Source: Thiogranum sp. (GTDB lineage Bacteria > Pseudomonadota > Gammaproteobacteria > DSM-19610). From it: a DNA stretch of 64,000 nt. Location: the NCBI GenBank assembly GCA_030148805.1, contig JASBSS010000011.1, forward strand, positions 62,001-126,000, read 5' to 3'. This document shows, piece by piece, positions 39,796-49,322 of the stretch. The translations under genes were made by a program, and so were the position numbers. Position 1 is the first letter of the stretch, and each line of letters opens with the position of its first letter. The notes under the pieces were generated by a model. That model made no database searches. It was not told the DNA's origin and saw only the letters and a program-made list of their open reading frames with translations.

Positions 39796-39807
39796 CCCCG
39801 CTCTCCC

Positions 39808-39821
39808 GACGCCGCGGCGTC
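39808..39821. terminator. palindrome in the mgtE/methyltransferase convergent gap
   Basis: A 14-bp perfect palindrome, GACGCCGCGGCGTC, fills half of the 28-nt gap between two convergent genes. It can fold as a 5-bp stem with a CGCG loop. There is no T-run on either side. Confidence 0.3.
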
Positions 39822-39823
39822 AT

Positions 39824-40684
39824 TCATAGCGTCCCCTGCGGCGGCGGCCCGCGCCGGAGCAGACTCAAGCCTTCGGCGCAGGGAATGTGACGGACCTCCC
39901 AGTCACCGAACTCGTCGAGCCAGCGCCGCAACATTTCCCGTTCGTCGCGCCGGCGACTGTCATCGACGAAAACCACCGCCGCGGGACTCAGCTTCCCGGC
40001 CAGTAACGGTAAGGCGGGGTAGCGCGCCAGAGGCTGGGTGCGCCGCGGCGGCCCGTCCACCAGCAGCAGATCCAATGGCGACTCGATCGCCTCCAACGCC
40101 TGAGGGTCGTACCAGCGATGTTTGCGCCCGCCGACCCTCAGTTCGACCAGGGGTGCGTCGATCACGCGCGCATAGTCCGCCACGCCGTGACGGCGCAGCA
40201 GCTCGCGGGTGAGTCGGGCATAGTGAGGATCGTGCTCCAGCGACCACACCCGCCCGCCACCGCCGTCGCGTAGACCATAGGCGACGATCAGGGTCGAGAA
40301 CCCCGAGCCGAGTTCCAGCACCTGCCGCGGTCGCCGCTCGCGCATCAGCCCGAACAACACCGCGGCGGCATCCGGAAACAACGCCGCGCGCTCGAACAAG
40401 GGCAACGGCAACGAGGGCTTGAGTTGCTGCTGCAGGTACAGCAGCGACTGGATCTGGCGCAGCTGCTCATCCAGAGCCTGGCGCTGACGGCGCGCGCCGG
40501 CCAGCAACAGCCCCAGCAGCAGCGCCAGCGCGAGTGCTGCGGCCGGCACCGAGACCACCGCGCCGAAGCGCCACCAGCCGAGGCCGAAGAGCAGCAGGAA
40601 CACGCCGGCGACGCCCAGCACCAGGTTGCGCTCGCCGGCCTTGAGCAGGGGCGGCGGCGCTGGCCAGTCCGGGGTCGCGACCAT
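39824..40684 (-). CDS. membrane-anchored class I methyltransferase-like protein
   Basis: A 286-aa protein with two N-terminal membrane helices (about 20-36 and 42-63), a short coiled region (65-85) and a Rossmann-type methyltransferase domain: motif I VLELGSGFSTLIVAY, an acidic SLEHD after strand 2, and LLLVDGPPRR. The domain resembles methyltransferase family 24. The substrate is unknown. It lies 2 nt after the receiver-like gene, last of a three-gene unit. Confidence 0.75.
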   Translation of the reverse strand: MVATPDWPAPPPLLKAGERNLVLGVAGVFLLLFGLGWWRFGAVVSVPAAALALALLLGLLLAGARRQRQALDEQLRQIQSLLYLQQQLKPSLPLPLFERAALFPDAAAVLFGLMRERRPRQVLELGSGFSTLIVAYGLRDGGGGRVWSLEHDPHYARLTRELLRRHGVADYARVIDAPLVELRVGGRKHRWYDPQALEAIESPLDLLLVDGPPRRTQPLARYPALPLLAGKLSPAAVVFVDDSRRRDEREMLRRWLDEFGDWEVRHIPCAEGLSLLRRGPPPQGTL

Positions 40685-40686
40685 GC

Positions 40687-41088
40687 TCAGGATTGCCCCG
40701 CCGGGTCGGCCCCGGCAAGGATCCCGGCCATCTGCTCGGCCTGCACCGGATAGTGCAGCGCGGCGTGCACCTCGAACAACGCCTTGAGTTTGTCGACGTA
40801 GTGAAATTCAGACTTTTCCGCCAACACCACCACTCGCGCACGCGGCGCATAGCGGCGCAGACTCGCCAACAGCACGTCGAGATTACTGACGTTGACCCCG
40901 GCATAGTTGTTGGCATACCCGTAGGAGAAGTCCGCCACCACCCAGTCGGGGGGGCGCTTCTTGACTTGCGCGATCGCCTTGCGCACCGAATTGAGCTTGA
41001 TCTCCTCCAGCCCAAGGCGCCGATACAGCGCGGTCAGGTTGGGATGGGCCGGCGATTCGATCACCGAGTAGATCACGGGCGTGGTCAT
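40687..41088 (-). CDS. hypothetical protein, possibly receiver-like
   Basis: A 133-aa cytoplasmic protein of unknown function. Alternating strands and helices (VIYSVIES, PDWVVADFSY, ARVVVLAEK, and a final Tyr-Pro before the last helix) suggest a CheY-like fold. An Asp (D52 in VVADFSYGY) sits where a receiver phosphorylation site would be. The Lys of true receivers may be K94 in VLAEKSEF. It overlaps the upstream oxygenase-like gene by ATGA. Confidence 0.6.
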   Translation of the reverse strand: MTTPVIYSVIESPAHPNLTALYRRLGLEEIKLNSVRKAIAQVKKRPPDWVVADFSYGYANNYAGVNVSNLDVLLASLRRYAPRARVVVLAEKSEFHYVDKLKALFEVHAALHYPVQAEQMAGILAGADPAGQS

Positions 41089-41618
41089 GGGTTCCTGCGC
41101 GGGCCGAAATTCATGCCGATCGACAGACGGGTAGCGCCGCTGCGGTTCTCCTCGACCTCGTGCAACAGATCCGGCGGAAAGAACACGAACTGGCCGGCCA
41201 CCGGCCGCACCCGCACGCTCAGCCCGGCGTGGCGCAACACCAGATCGCCACAGGCCGGTGGCGCCTCCACGTAATAGACGCCGGAGACCAGTTCATCGTC
41301 CTCGTCGTGGCGGTGGGGCTGGGTGAGCTCACCCGGCTGCATGCAATTGAACCAGAACCCCACCGCCAATTCGCGTTGCGGCTGGCCAAGGAAGTCGGCC
41401 GCCCCACGGCAGGCGGCGCCGAGCAGCGGTTCGAGCGCCGGCAGGCGTTCACGCGGAACATAGAGATTCTCGTAGCGCCCCGCGAAAAAATGGCTGCGCA
41501 CCACGTCTGCCGACGCGGCCAGGGCCTCGAAACCGGCACGCAGCTGCCGGTTGATGGCCGCGGCGTCGGGCAGCCGGGAGACCCGATAGGGCACGCTGGC
41601 GCACGGATTGACGCTCAT
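41085..41618 (-). CDS. 2OG-Fe(II) oxygenase-like protein
   Basis: A 177-aa double-stranded beta-helix protein resembling the 2OG-FeII_Oxy_5 group. The segment PHRHDEDDELVSGVYYVEAP (H102, H104) and GQFVFFPPDLLHEVEEN (H153) with R164 give candidate metal and 2-oxoglutarate ligands. It may hydroxylate a protein or small molecule; the substrate is unknown. It is first in a three-gene unit and divergent from darP. Confidence 0.75.
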   Translation of the reverse strand: MSVNPCASVPYRVSRLPDAAAINRQLRAGFEALAASADVVRSHFFAGRYENLYVPRERLPALEPLLGAACRGAADFLGQPQRELAVGFWFNCMQPGELTQPHRHDEDDELVSGVYYVEAPPACGDLVLRHAGLSVRVRPVAGQFVFFPPDLLHEVEENRSGATRLSIGMNFGPRRNP

Positions 41619-41691
41619 CGGCGCGCCCGAATTGGCGTTGTGGTCTTGGCTTCGCGCATAATACCCCCTAGCTTACCGCATCTGAAACGCC

Positions 41692-42195
41692 ATGGCAGAC
41701 TCCGACGACCGCCACGACCCCGCACCCAGCAAAAGCCAGCTGAAACGCGACGCCCACGCGCAACAACGACTGGGGGAAGACCTGCTCAGCGTACCGGAAT
41801 CCGACTGGCACCGGCTGCAATTGCCAGAGAACCTGATGACAGCCCTGCGCGAAGCGAAAAAACTCAGCGCCCGCGGGGCGCGCAAGCGTCAGTTGCAGTT
41901 CATCGGCAAGCTGATGCGCGAAGTGGAACCGGCGCCCATTCACCAGTACTTCGACGAACGCCGGGAGGCGGCGCGGCGGCAGGTACAGCACCAGCACGCG
42001 GCCGAGCACTGGCGCGAGCGTATTCTGCACGAGGGTGACGAGGCCATCGAGGCGTGGCTGAGCGAACACCCGGGGGGCGACCGCCAGCACCTGCGCCAGC
42101 TACTGCGCCAGGCGCGCAAAGAGCAGGCGGCCAAGGCCGCGCCGAAAAGCAGCCGGACCCTATTTCGCTATCTGCGCGACCTGGACGAAGCCTGA
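41692..42195 (+). CDS. darP: ribosome-associated protein DarP (YjgA, DUF615)
   Basis: A 167-aa highly charged helical protein of the DUF615 family, a 50S assembly factor in E. coli. It has the SKSQLKRDAHAQQRLGEDLL start and the RKRQLQFIGKLMREVEPAPI core. It converges on the nitrilase gene with 4 nt between. Confidence 0.93.
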   Translation: MADSDDRHDPAPSKSQLKRDAHAQQRLGEDLLSVPESDWHRLQLPENLMTALREAKKLSARGARKRQLQFIGKLMREVEPAPIHQYFDERREAARRQVQHQHAAEHWRERILHEGDEAIEAWLSEHPGGDRQHLRQLLRQARKEQAAKAAPKSSRTLFRYLRDLDEA

Positions 42196-42199
42196 AGCC

Positions 42200-43024
42200 T
42201 CAGCCCTTGCAGGTGATATGCCGGTGTTCCAGGCAGGGGAAGGTACGGCGGATGGAACGCAGTTGTTCCAGGTTCAGGTCAGCGCACACCAGGCCGGAAC
42301 CGGTCGCCAGCTCGTTCATCACCTGCCCCCAGGGGTCGACGATCATGCTGTGTCCGTAGGTGGCGCGGCCGTTGAGATGGTAACCGCCCTGCCCCGCGGC
42401 GAACACATAGCTCAGATTCTCGATCGCGCGGGCGCGCACCAGCGGCTCCCAATGCGCCTTGCCGGTGATCGCGGTGAAGGCCGAGGGCAGGGCCAGCAGC
42501 TCCATGCCCTGGTCCAGCATGGTGCGGAACAGCTCCGGAAAGCGCAGATCGTAACAAACCGCCAGGCCGAGCTTGCCGAACGGCGTGTCGACCACCACCG
42601 CGCGTTCGCCCGGCTCGATGGTCTCCGATTCCGTGTAGCGCTCGTCGCTGTCGACCACGGCAACGTCGAACAGATGGATCTTGTCATAGCGCGCCACCTG
42701 CCGCCCCTGGTCGTCGAACAACAGGCAGGCGGCCCGGATACGCTGCGCGTCGCGCGCCACCAGCGGCACCGTGCCGCCCACCAGCCAGAGGCCGTGGCGC
42801 TCGGCCTGCTGGGCGAGAAACTCCTGGATCTGTCCGCTGCCCTCCTCCTCGCGCACCGCCACCTTATCCTGTTCCTGCTTGCCCATGATGGCGAAATTCT
42901 CCGGCAGCACCACCAGGCGCGCGCCTTTCTCCGCGGCCAGGCTGATCAAGCGCTCGGCCTCGAGCAGATTGGCGCCCACCTTGGGGCCCGATGCCATCTG
43001 AATACAGGCTACCGTCGTCACCAT
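42200..43024 (-). CDS. carbon-nitrogen hydrolase (nitrilase family, Nit-like)
   Basis: In 274 aa the Glu-Lys-Cys triad is complete: E42 in VLPENFAIMG, K115 in RYDKIHLFD and C157 in AVCYDLRFPELFR. The pattern matches the Nit1/Nit2 branch that hydrolyses deaminated glutathione or omega-amides. It is last in the leuS-to-nit run; the yhdP-nit proximity is common in gammaproteobacteria. Confidence 0.9.
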   Translation of the reverse strand: MVTTVACIQMASGPKVGANLLEAERLISLAAEKGARLVVLPENFAIMGKQEQDKVAVREEEGSGQIQEFLAQQAERHGLWLVGGTVPLVARDAQRIRAACLLFDDQGRQVARYDKIHLFDVAVVDSDERYTESETIEPGERAVVVDTPFGKLGLAVCYDLRFPELFRTMLDQGMELLALPSAFTAITGKAHWEPLVRARAIENLSYVFAAGQGGYHLNGRATYGHSMIVDPWGQVMNELATGSGLVCADLNLEQLRSIRRTFPCLEHRHITCKG

Positions 43025-43027
43025 TTG

Positions 43028-43354
43028 TTACCTCGAAAGTTCAATTTCAATCTGATCGCCGCGCTCGCTCCCCGCCACCAGTTCCTGGCTTTCCTGCGGC
43101 ACCCCCAGCGCCACCAGCCAGGAGCGCAACTCATAGGCCCATAGCTGTCCCGCCTCGCCGCCAGGATAGCGGATCACCAGGCGCCGTCCGGTTTGCGCCG
43201 ACCACTGCCGGATCACCTGCGGCAACGGTGCCATGGCGGCCACCGAACGACCGTCGCGCGGGCGCGCCCACGCATCGGCGCTCAACACCCAGGTATCGTT
43301 CTGGGCGGCGGCCAGAGTGGGCAGCAGGACGAGGATCGACAGCAAGGCTCGCAT
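43028..43354 (-). CDS. hypothetical exported protein
   Basis: A 108-aa protein with a signal peptide (about 1-17, ending LAAA). The mature part has a beta-alpha-beta pattern: RRLVIRYPGGEAGQLWAYELRSWLVALGVP, which recalls half of an OmpA-like peptidoglycan-binding domain. I do not recognise a named family. The ATG at 43354 was chosen for the signal peptide. It sits between yhdP and the nitrilase gene, 3 nt from the latter. Confidence 0.7.
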   Translation of the reverse strand: MRALLSILVLLPTLAAAQNDTWVLSADAWARPRDGRSVAAMAPLPQVIRQWSAQTGRRLVIRYPGGEAGQLWAYELRSWLVALGVPQESQELVAGSERGDQIEIELSR

Positions 43355-43391
43355 CGCCGCACAATAGCACAGTCGCCGGGTTCCGGCGGCC

Positions 43392-46300
43392 TCAGCGCGC
43401 ACTTTCACTATCCTGCCCCGACTCCCCTGCCTGTTCTTTTTTCAGCTTGGTGAACACCGGCTTGTCCCAGCTGCCGGTGACCTGGTATTGCACCCGCGTG
43501 AGGCGGTTGAAGCGCTCCCCCAGCAACTTGTCGGCTAGCAGCGCCGCGGCCCCCACCAGCGGTCCGCCGGCGATGGCGCCGGCGATCGGCAGCGTGGAAG
43601 TCACCTGCGGTGTCACCGTGATCAGCTGGTCGTAGTCGTGTTTGATCAAACCGGTGCGACCGGCGACCTGGATGTCCACCGAAGTCCCTTCAAGGCTGAA
43701 GTCATTGGTGAACGCATCGCCATCCATGACCACGAAACGGCCGCGCATGCGATTATAGCTCAGGCCTTCTTTCACCACGTCGCTGAAATCCAGGCTGAGG
43801 CGCCGCTGCAACGAGTTGAGGCTGAACAGACTCAACAGCTTGCCGGCGCCTTCGTCGATGTTCTCCAGCCGACCGTCGCGCGCCTCAAGGTCGAACTCCC
43901 CGTTCATCCTGGCGAGGCTGAAATCCGCGGGCGAACCCTGCCATCCCAGCTCCATCTTGCCGCTCAGCTTGCCGCCCTTGATACTGCCGCCGCCGAACCA
44001 CTGGCTCAGACGCTGCAGGCTGCCGCCGCGGATCACCGCCTGGAACCGGCTCGACGGCACCTGGTTGACCAGCAACCACTCCCCACCGCCGTCCAGGTCG
44101 ATGGCCTTCGATTTCAGCTTCAGCTGCTCGAAACGTACCCCGTCGCGGACCCGATCGGCGACCACGGTGAATTCGCCCAGCTCGCGGCCGTCCCAATGCA
44201 GGTCCTTGATTTCGATATTCAGGCGCGGCAGCTTCGTGGGCTGCGGTTCGAGCGTGGCTGTCTCCCCCGCGGCGCTCTCCGCGCCACTCTCTGTGGCCAC
44301 GCGCAGTTGCCGCAATCTGGCCAGCAACTGCGGCGCCAGGCTCTCGCTACCGCGGATCCAGCGCAGCCAGCCGGCTGCACCCTCCCCTTCGATGCGATAA
44401 TACCAGGAATCGTCCGCCTCACTGAAGACGGCCACCTTGGAGACGCCGAGGTCGCCAAAACGCAGCAGATCGGTCCGCAGATCCAGCGCCAACGGGGGCG
44501 GCTGGCCCTGCCCGCCGCCGTGGGCGCGGCGCAACAACCGCAGCCAGCGGCCAAGATCAATCTGCGCCAGTTGGCCCGAGACGCGCAGCTCGTCGCCAGT
44601 GGGCAGGGTCGCCGGCGTGGCGCCGAAACTCAAGCCGGCCTTGCGCACTCCTAGCGCAGGCGTCAACAACACGCTGGCATTGACGCCGTCGCCATAGTGA
44701 ATCCGCAGCGGTACTTGCTGCAACTTGCCGGGCACCCACTCCACACTCAACGAACGGGTTTCCTGCGCGGTCTTGGCCAGCGGCTCGGGCAGGTCCACCG
44801 CCACCCCCTGCAGCCCGGAGTACAGGCGCAGGCTGACCCGTGGCCTGGCCGCCTGCTCACTATCGCCGATTTGCAGCAGGACCTGCCAACCGGTCGCGCC
44901 CCGCAACCAGTCGGCGGACGCGGGAAAGGCCTGGTGCGCCTGCGCCACCAGATCGAGGCGGCCCTGGGCACTAACCACGGTGGCGGCGTCATCGCCGCTT
45001 CCCTGTTTGTACACCGCCAGCGCCACCGGTCGATCGAGCAGTCGCGCCCTGGCGTCTTTCATACTGACGTCGTGGCGCGTGAACACCAGTTTGCCGTGGA
45101 TATCCCGCAAGCCGATCTCACCGGCGCGCGGCAGCAGATCGTTGCCGGCAAGCAGCAGATCGCCGTGCACCCGTAGCTTGCCGAGCTGGTGCTTCAAGGG
45201 AACGGTCAGATGCAGCTGCAAGCGCGCGTCGCCACGGGTGTCGGTGCCGTCGACCAGGGTGGCGAAGTGCGCGTGCAAGGGGCTGTGGCGGATGAACTCG
45301 AACATCGAGGCCAACGTGCTGTCGACGGTACCGCGAACCTCGAGCAACGGCTGGTGCAGGTCCGCGATCGAGGCCACCAGGCGCTCCACCGGCGCGCCGT
45401 CGATCACCGCCGTGTGCGCCTCGATGCGCATGCCGCGACCGCTGAAAAGCGCCTGACCGCTCATCCCTTCCAGGGGCTGCCACCCCTGATGGTAATCCAG
45501 CCCCGCGTCGTCGAAGTCGAAACGCGCTTCCAGGCGGCCGGTTTGCAGCAACGTGGCATCGAGCGGTCCTTGCAGCACCAGGCGCAGGCCGCTCGCAGTG
45601 CCGCCCTGGAACGCCTGGCGCATCCAGGTGACCAGCTTGGGCGACATGACGCCGCTGGGCAAATGGTCGCGCACCTGCGCCAACGGCAGGGAGTCGGCCG
45701 CCACCTGCAGATCCAGCCACGGCGGGCTGGCGTCGTACCGCCAGTCCAGCCGTGCGCGCGCCAGCAGCCGCAAGCCCTGGTCGTGCACCCGCAATTGATC
45801 GCTTTGCAGCCGCAAGCGATCGCCATAGCGCTGCCAGCTCAGCTCACCGATCAGACCCGTGAGTGCCAGCGGCGCCGGAAACACCTTCGGCAACACCAGT
45901 TCGGCGCGTGGGCTGTTGAGCCGGATGACACCGCTTTGCAGATTGCCGGCGACCGTACCCGACACCCCGCTGACCCCGGGCAAACCGCCGCTGGACGCCA
46001 GGGTCAGATCGTCCACCGCCGAGCGGATCGCGAACGCCGGCGCCTCGCCCGGACGATAGGCAAAGGAGAAGCCGGCGTCGCGCAAGTGGCCCCGCGGTTG
46101 CAGCCGGTCTAGCGCCGCCAGGGCGTCGTTGTCGGCCCAGGGCAGGAGCGGCAGGACCGCGGTCAATTCCTGCAACACCAGCTCGCTGGCCTGGCCGCGC
46201 AGCTGCCAGCCGTCGTCGTGCCGCACCCGCAGATCGAACCGACTCGCCGGCCACACGACCTGCGCGTCGCGAAACAGGCTGAAATCGCGCACGCCCACGC

Positions 46301-47198
46301 GCCAGCCTCCCGCCTGCCGGCGCCAATGAAAGCGCGCCGACAGGTTGTCGGCCGCGACCCCCTGCGCGTCGGCACTGGCCGCGGTCACGGCGAAATCGCG
46401 CCACTCCAGATCGCCGCTGCCCCACACGGGGAGCGCGGCCTCGATTCCCATCCAGAGTTGCAGATTCAGTTTGCCCGCGGCGCGCAATCCCGTGACCGAG
46501 AGCGCCGGTTGCAGTTCGGCGACCTGCGCGGCGCGGCCGCGCAGGTACAAGGTACCGTTCCAGGTGGACGGATCGTCGGGTCGGCCTTTCAGATCGGCGG
46601 CCAGTTTCAGGCTTTCGCCCTGCGCCGCGGGCAGTTTCGTCTCGGCGAGAAAGCGATGCTGCTGCCCGGTATTGACCAGTTTCGCCGTCACGTCGCTCAG
46701 GCTCAGGGGACTGGCGAACAACCCCGGATCCCGCCACTGCAACTGCACGTCTTTCAGCGCCAGGCTGTGCTGACTGAGCAACCAGCTGAGCACCGCCTGC
46801 AACGACGGATGGGCGCGCGCCTGGCGCACGTCGGTTTGCAGCTCCAGGCGGGTGCCGCTCAAGCTCACGCCGGAGGTGTGGAGTTTGCGCGTCAGCAATG
46901 TCTCCACGACGTCGATGGCGATCTCGACCCGTTCTATGCGCAGTTCGCCGCCGGGGAAGTTGGCGTCACTGACCACCACCTCGCCGAATTCCAACACCGG
47001 CGACAGGCCCTGCCAGGCGGCGTCCAGGGTCCCGATGCTGACCGGGCGCGAGAACACCCCGGCGGCCACCGCCTCGATCTGCTCGCGGTAGGCCGAGACT
47101 TCCGGCACCAGCAATCGGGCCACGCTCAATGACACCGCCAGCAGCACCAGCAGCGCGGCGCCCAGCCACCAAAGAAACCGCAGCGCGCGCCTAAACAT
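43392..47198 (-). CDS. yhdP: YhdP family AsmA-like lipid transport protein
   Basis: A 1268-aa inner-membrane-anchored periplasmic protein. An N-terminal membrane helix (about 8-30) is followed by a very long repeated beta-groove region and the DUF3971/AsmA-like C-terminus (FNVDLEARD-like FDLEARDGRLENIDEGAGKLLSLFSL). With TamB and YdbH it moves phospholipids to the outer membrane in E. coli. Length is close to the E. coli protein. The start at 47198 was chosen over 47219 by the MFRR start. It follows rng by 64 nt. Confidence 0.93.
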   Translation of the reverse strand: MFRRALRFLWWLGAALLVLLAVSLSVARLLVPEVSAYREQIEAVAAGVFSRPVSIGTLDAAWQGLSPVLEFGEVVVSDANFPGGELRIERVEIAIDVVETLLTRKLHTSGVSLSGTRLELQTDVRQARAHPSLQAVLSWLLSQHSLALKDVQLQWRDPGLFASPLSLSDVTAKLVNTGQQHRFLAETKLPAAQGESLKLAADLKGRPDDPSTWNGTLYLRGRAAQVAELQPALSVTGLRAAGKLNLQLWMGIEAALPVWGSGDLEWRDFAVTAASADAQGVAADNLSARFHWRRQAGGWRVGVRDFSLFRDAQVVWPASRFDLRVRHDDGWQLRGQASELVLQELTAVLPLLPWADNDALAALDRLQPRGHLRDAGFSFAYRPGEAPAFAIRSAVDDLTLASSGGLPGVSGVSGTVAGNLQSGVIRLNSPRAELVLPKVFPAPLALTGLIGELSWQRYGDRLRLQSDQLRVHDQGLRLLARARLDWRYDASPPWLDLQVAADSLPLAQVRDHLPSGVMSPKLVTWMRQAFQGGTASGLRLVLQGPLDATLLQTGRLEARFDFDDAGLDYHQGWQPLEGMSGQALFSGRGMRIEAHTAVIDGAPVERLVASIADLHQPLLEVRGTVDSTLASMFEFIRHSPLHAHFATLVDGTDTRGDARLQLHLTVPLKHQLGKLRVHGDLLLAGNDLLPRAGEIGLRDIHGKLVFTRHDVSMKDARARLLDRPVALAVYKQGSGDDAATVVSAQGRLDLVAQAHQAFPASADWLRGATGWQVLLQIGDSEQAARPRVSLRLYSGLQGVAVDLPEPLAKTAQETRSLSVEWVPGKLQQVPLRIHYGDGVNASVLLTPALGVRKAGLSFGATPATLPTGDELRVSGQLAQIDLGRWLRLLRRAHGGGQGQPPPLALDLRTDLLRFGDLGVSKVAVFSEADDSWYYRIEGEGAAGWLRWIRGSESLAPQLLARLRQLRVATESGAESAAGETATLEPQPTKLPRLNIEIKDLHWDGRELGEFTVVADRVRDGVRFEQLKLKSKAIDLDGGGEWLLVNQVPSSRFQAVIRGGSLQRLSQWFGGGSIKGGKLSGKMELGWQGSPADFSLARMNGEFDLEARDGRLENIDEGAGKLLSLFSLNSLQRRLSLDFSDVVKEGLSYNRMRGRFVVMDGDAFTNDFSLEGTSVDIQVAGRTGLIKHDYDQLITVTPQVTSTLPIAGAIAGGPLVGAAALLADKLLGERFNRLTRVQYQVTGSWDKPVFTKLKKEQAGESGQDSESAR

Positions 47199-47262
47199 GC
47201 CGGCCCCGGGCAACGACAAGCGGATGAGGGAATGGCGTCGGCACCGGCCTACCCCGCGAACG

Positions 47263-48735
47263 CTAGAGCATCACCACGTCGAACTGTTCCTGAGTGTACA
47301 GGGCCTCGACCTGGAACTTGATGGGCTTGCCGATGAAAGCCTCCAGCTCGGCCAGACTGGTGGATTCCTCATCGAGCAGCAAATCGACGACCTCCTGCGA
47401 GGCCAACACCAGCAACTGTTGCACGTCGAACTGGCGCGCCTCGCGCAGAATCTCGCGAAAGATCTCGTAACAGACGGTTTCGGCGGTCTTCACCGAGGCA
47501 CGGCCGCCGCACACCGGACAGGGCTCGCAGAGGATATGCTCCAGGCTTTCGCGCGTGCGCTTACGCGTCATCTGCACCAGCCCCAGGCTGGTGATTTCGC
47601 TGATGTGGCAGTTGGCGTGATCGCGCTCGACGTGTTTTTCCAGCGCCCGCAACACCTGGCGTTTGTGTTCCTCGGTCTGCATGTCGATGAAGTCGATGAT
47701 GATGATGCCGCCGAGGTTGCGCAGCCGCAGCTGGCGCACGATGGCCTGCGCGGCCTCGAGATTGGTCTTGAAGATGGTCTCTTCCAGATTCCGATGGCCG
47801 ACATAGGCGCCGGTGTTGACATCGATGGTGGTCATCGCCTCGGTCTGGTCGATCACCAGGTGGCCGCCGGATTTCAGCTGTACCTTGCGCTCCAGCGATT
47901 TCTGGATTTCGTCGTCGATGCTGTAGAGATCGAATATCGGGCGCTCGCCGGGGTAGTACTCCAGCTTGTTGAGCAGCTCGGGGGTGAACTGACGCACGAA
48001 GCGATCGACGCGCTGAAAGGTCTCGCGCGAATCGATACGCAGTTTCTCCACCTCGGTGTCCGAGATATCGCGCAGCACCCGCAGCGCCAGCGGCAGATCC
48101 TCGTGCACGATCTGCGCCGGGGCCGCGGTCTCGACCTCCTGGCGGATCGAAGCCCAGAGCCGTTGCAGAAAATGCAGATCGGAGGCGATCGACTCCTCGT
48201 CGACCCCTTCGGCCGCGGTGCGCAGGATGAAGCCGCCCGGCTGGTCCTCGTCGCGCTCGCGCAGCACGATTTCGCGCAGCCGCTGACGCTCCTCCTCGTC
48301 CTCGATGCGCTGCGACACGCCGACGTTGCTGGTCTCGGGCATGAACACCAGATAGCGCGAGGGAATGGTGATATGGGTGGTCAGGCGCGCGCCCTTGGTG
48401 CCCAGCGGATCCTTGATCACCTGCACCAGCACCTCCTGGCCTTCCTGCAACAGGCGGGTGATGTTGTCGTCCCCCGAGACCGTCATCTCGGCGTTCTCGT
48501 CGCCGCCGATGACGAAAATGTCCGAGGCGTGCAGGAACGCGGCGCGTTCCAGGCCGATGTCGACGAAGGCTGCCTGCATCCCCGGCAACACGCGGCTGAC
48601 CACGCCTTTGTAGATGTTGCCGACCAGTCCGCGCCGCCTGGCCCGCTCGATGAAGACCTCCTGCAACACCCCGTTTTCGACCACCGCCACCCGCGTTTCC
48701 TGCGGCGTGACATTGACCAGCAACTCGACCGTCAT
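47263..48735 (-). CDS. rng: ribonuclease G
   Basis: An RNase E/G family endonuclease that matures 16S rRNA 5' ends. In 490 aa it has an S1 domain (about 38-125; GNIYKGVVSRVLPGMQAAFVDIG), the catalytic aspartates in TTIDVNTGAYVG and IIIDFIDM, and the zinc-link CPVCGG. It lacks the long C-terminal scaffold of RNase E. The maf-rng-yhdP order is conserved. Confidence 0.97.
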   Translation of the reverse strand: MTVELLVNVTPQETRVAVVENGVLQEVFIERARRRGLVGNIYKGVVSRVLPGMQAAFVDIGLERAAFLHASDIFVIGGDENAEMTVSGDDNITRLLQEGQEVLVQVIKDPLGTKGARLTTHITIPSRYLVFMPETSNVGVSQRIEDEEERQRLREIVLRERDEDQPGGFILRTAAEGVDEESIASDLHFLQRLWASIRQEVETAAPAQIVHEDLPLALRVLRDISDTEVEKLRIDSRETFQRVDRFVRQFTPELLNKLEYYPGERPIFDLYSIDDEIQKSLERKVQLKSGGHLVIDQTEAMTTIDVNTGAYVGHRNLEETIFKTNLEAAQAIVRQLRLRNLGGIIIIDFIDMQTEEHKRQVLRALEKHVERDHANCHISEITSLGLVQMTRKRTRESLEHILCEPCPVCGGRASVKTAETVCYEIFREILREARQFDVQQLLVLASQEVVDLLLDEESTSLAELEAFIGKPIKFQVEALYTQEQFDVVML

Positions 48736-48737
48736 GG

Positions 48738-49322
48738 CTAGGTATCCAATATCCGAATTCCGAAATCCTGCAACAGCGCGGCCGTTTCGTGCAACGGCAG
48801 GCCCATCACGCCCGAATAACTGCCCTCGAGGCGGGTGACGAACGCCGCGGCCAGGCCCTGGATGGCATAGCCACCGGCCTTGTCGCGCGGCTCGCCGCTG
48901 CGCCAGTAGGCGTCGATGTCACTATCGGCGAGCGCGCCGAACCAGACCTTGCTGCCATTCACAGCGCTCGCCTGACGTTGCGGCGTGACCAGCGCCACGG
49001 CGCTGTAGACCTCGTGGGCGCGCGCGGCCAACCGCCGCAACATATCCCGCGCCTGCGCGGCGTCGCGCGGCTTGCCCAGCATCCGTCCATCGACGACCAC
49101 CGTGGTATCGGCACCCAGCACCGGAAGCTCCAGGCGTCGCTGGCCGAGCACCGCTTGGGCCTTGGCCAGCGCCAGCCGCCCCACATAGTCCGCCGGCGTC
49201 TCGCCGGGGCGCACGCTCTCGTCCACCGCCGCCACCTGCTGCTCGAAGCCGACGCCGATCTGTCTCAGCAGTTCGCAGCGCCGCGGCGAGGCCGAGGCCA
49301 GGATCACCCGCGCGGCGCTCAT
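48738..49322 (-). CDS. maf: Maf family nucleotide pyrophosphatase
   Basis: A house-cleaning enzyme hydrolysing dTTP/UTP or modified nucleotides (YhdE type). In 194 aa it has the phosphate loop LASASPRRCELL, the catalytic GADTTVVVDG and KAGGYAIQG near the end. The start at 49322 overlaps rlmH by ATGA; the longer open frame upstream lies inside rlmH. Confidence 0.94.
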   Translation of the reverse strand: MSAARVILASASPRRCELLRQIGVGFEQQVAAVDESVRPGETPADYVGRLALAKAQAVLGQRRLELPVLGADTTVVVDGRMLGKPRDAAQARDMLRRLAARAHEVYSAVALVTPQRQASAVNGSKVWFGALADSDIDAYWRSGEPRDKAGGYAIQGLAAAFVTRLEGSYSGVMGLPLHETAALLQDFGIRILDT

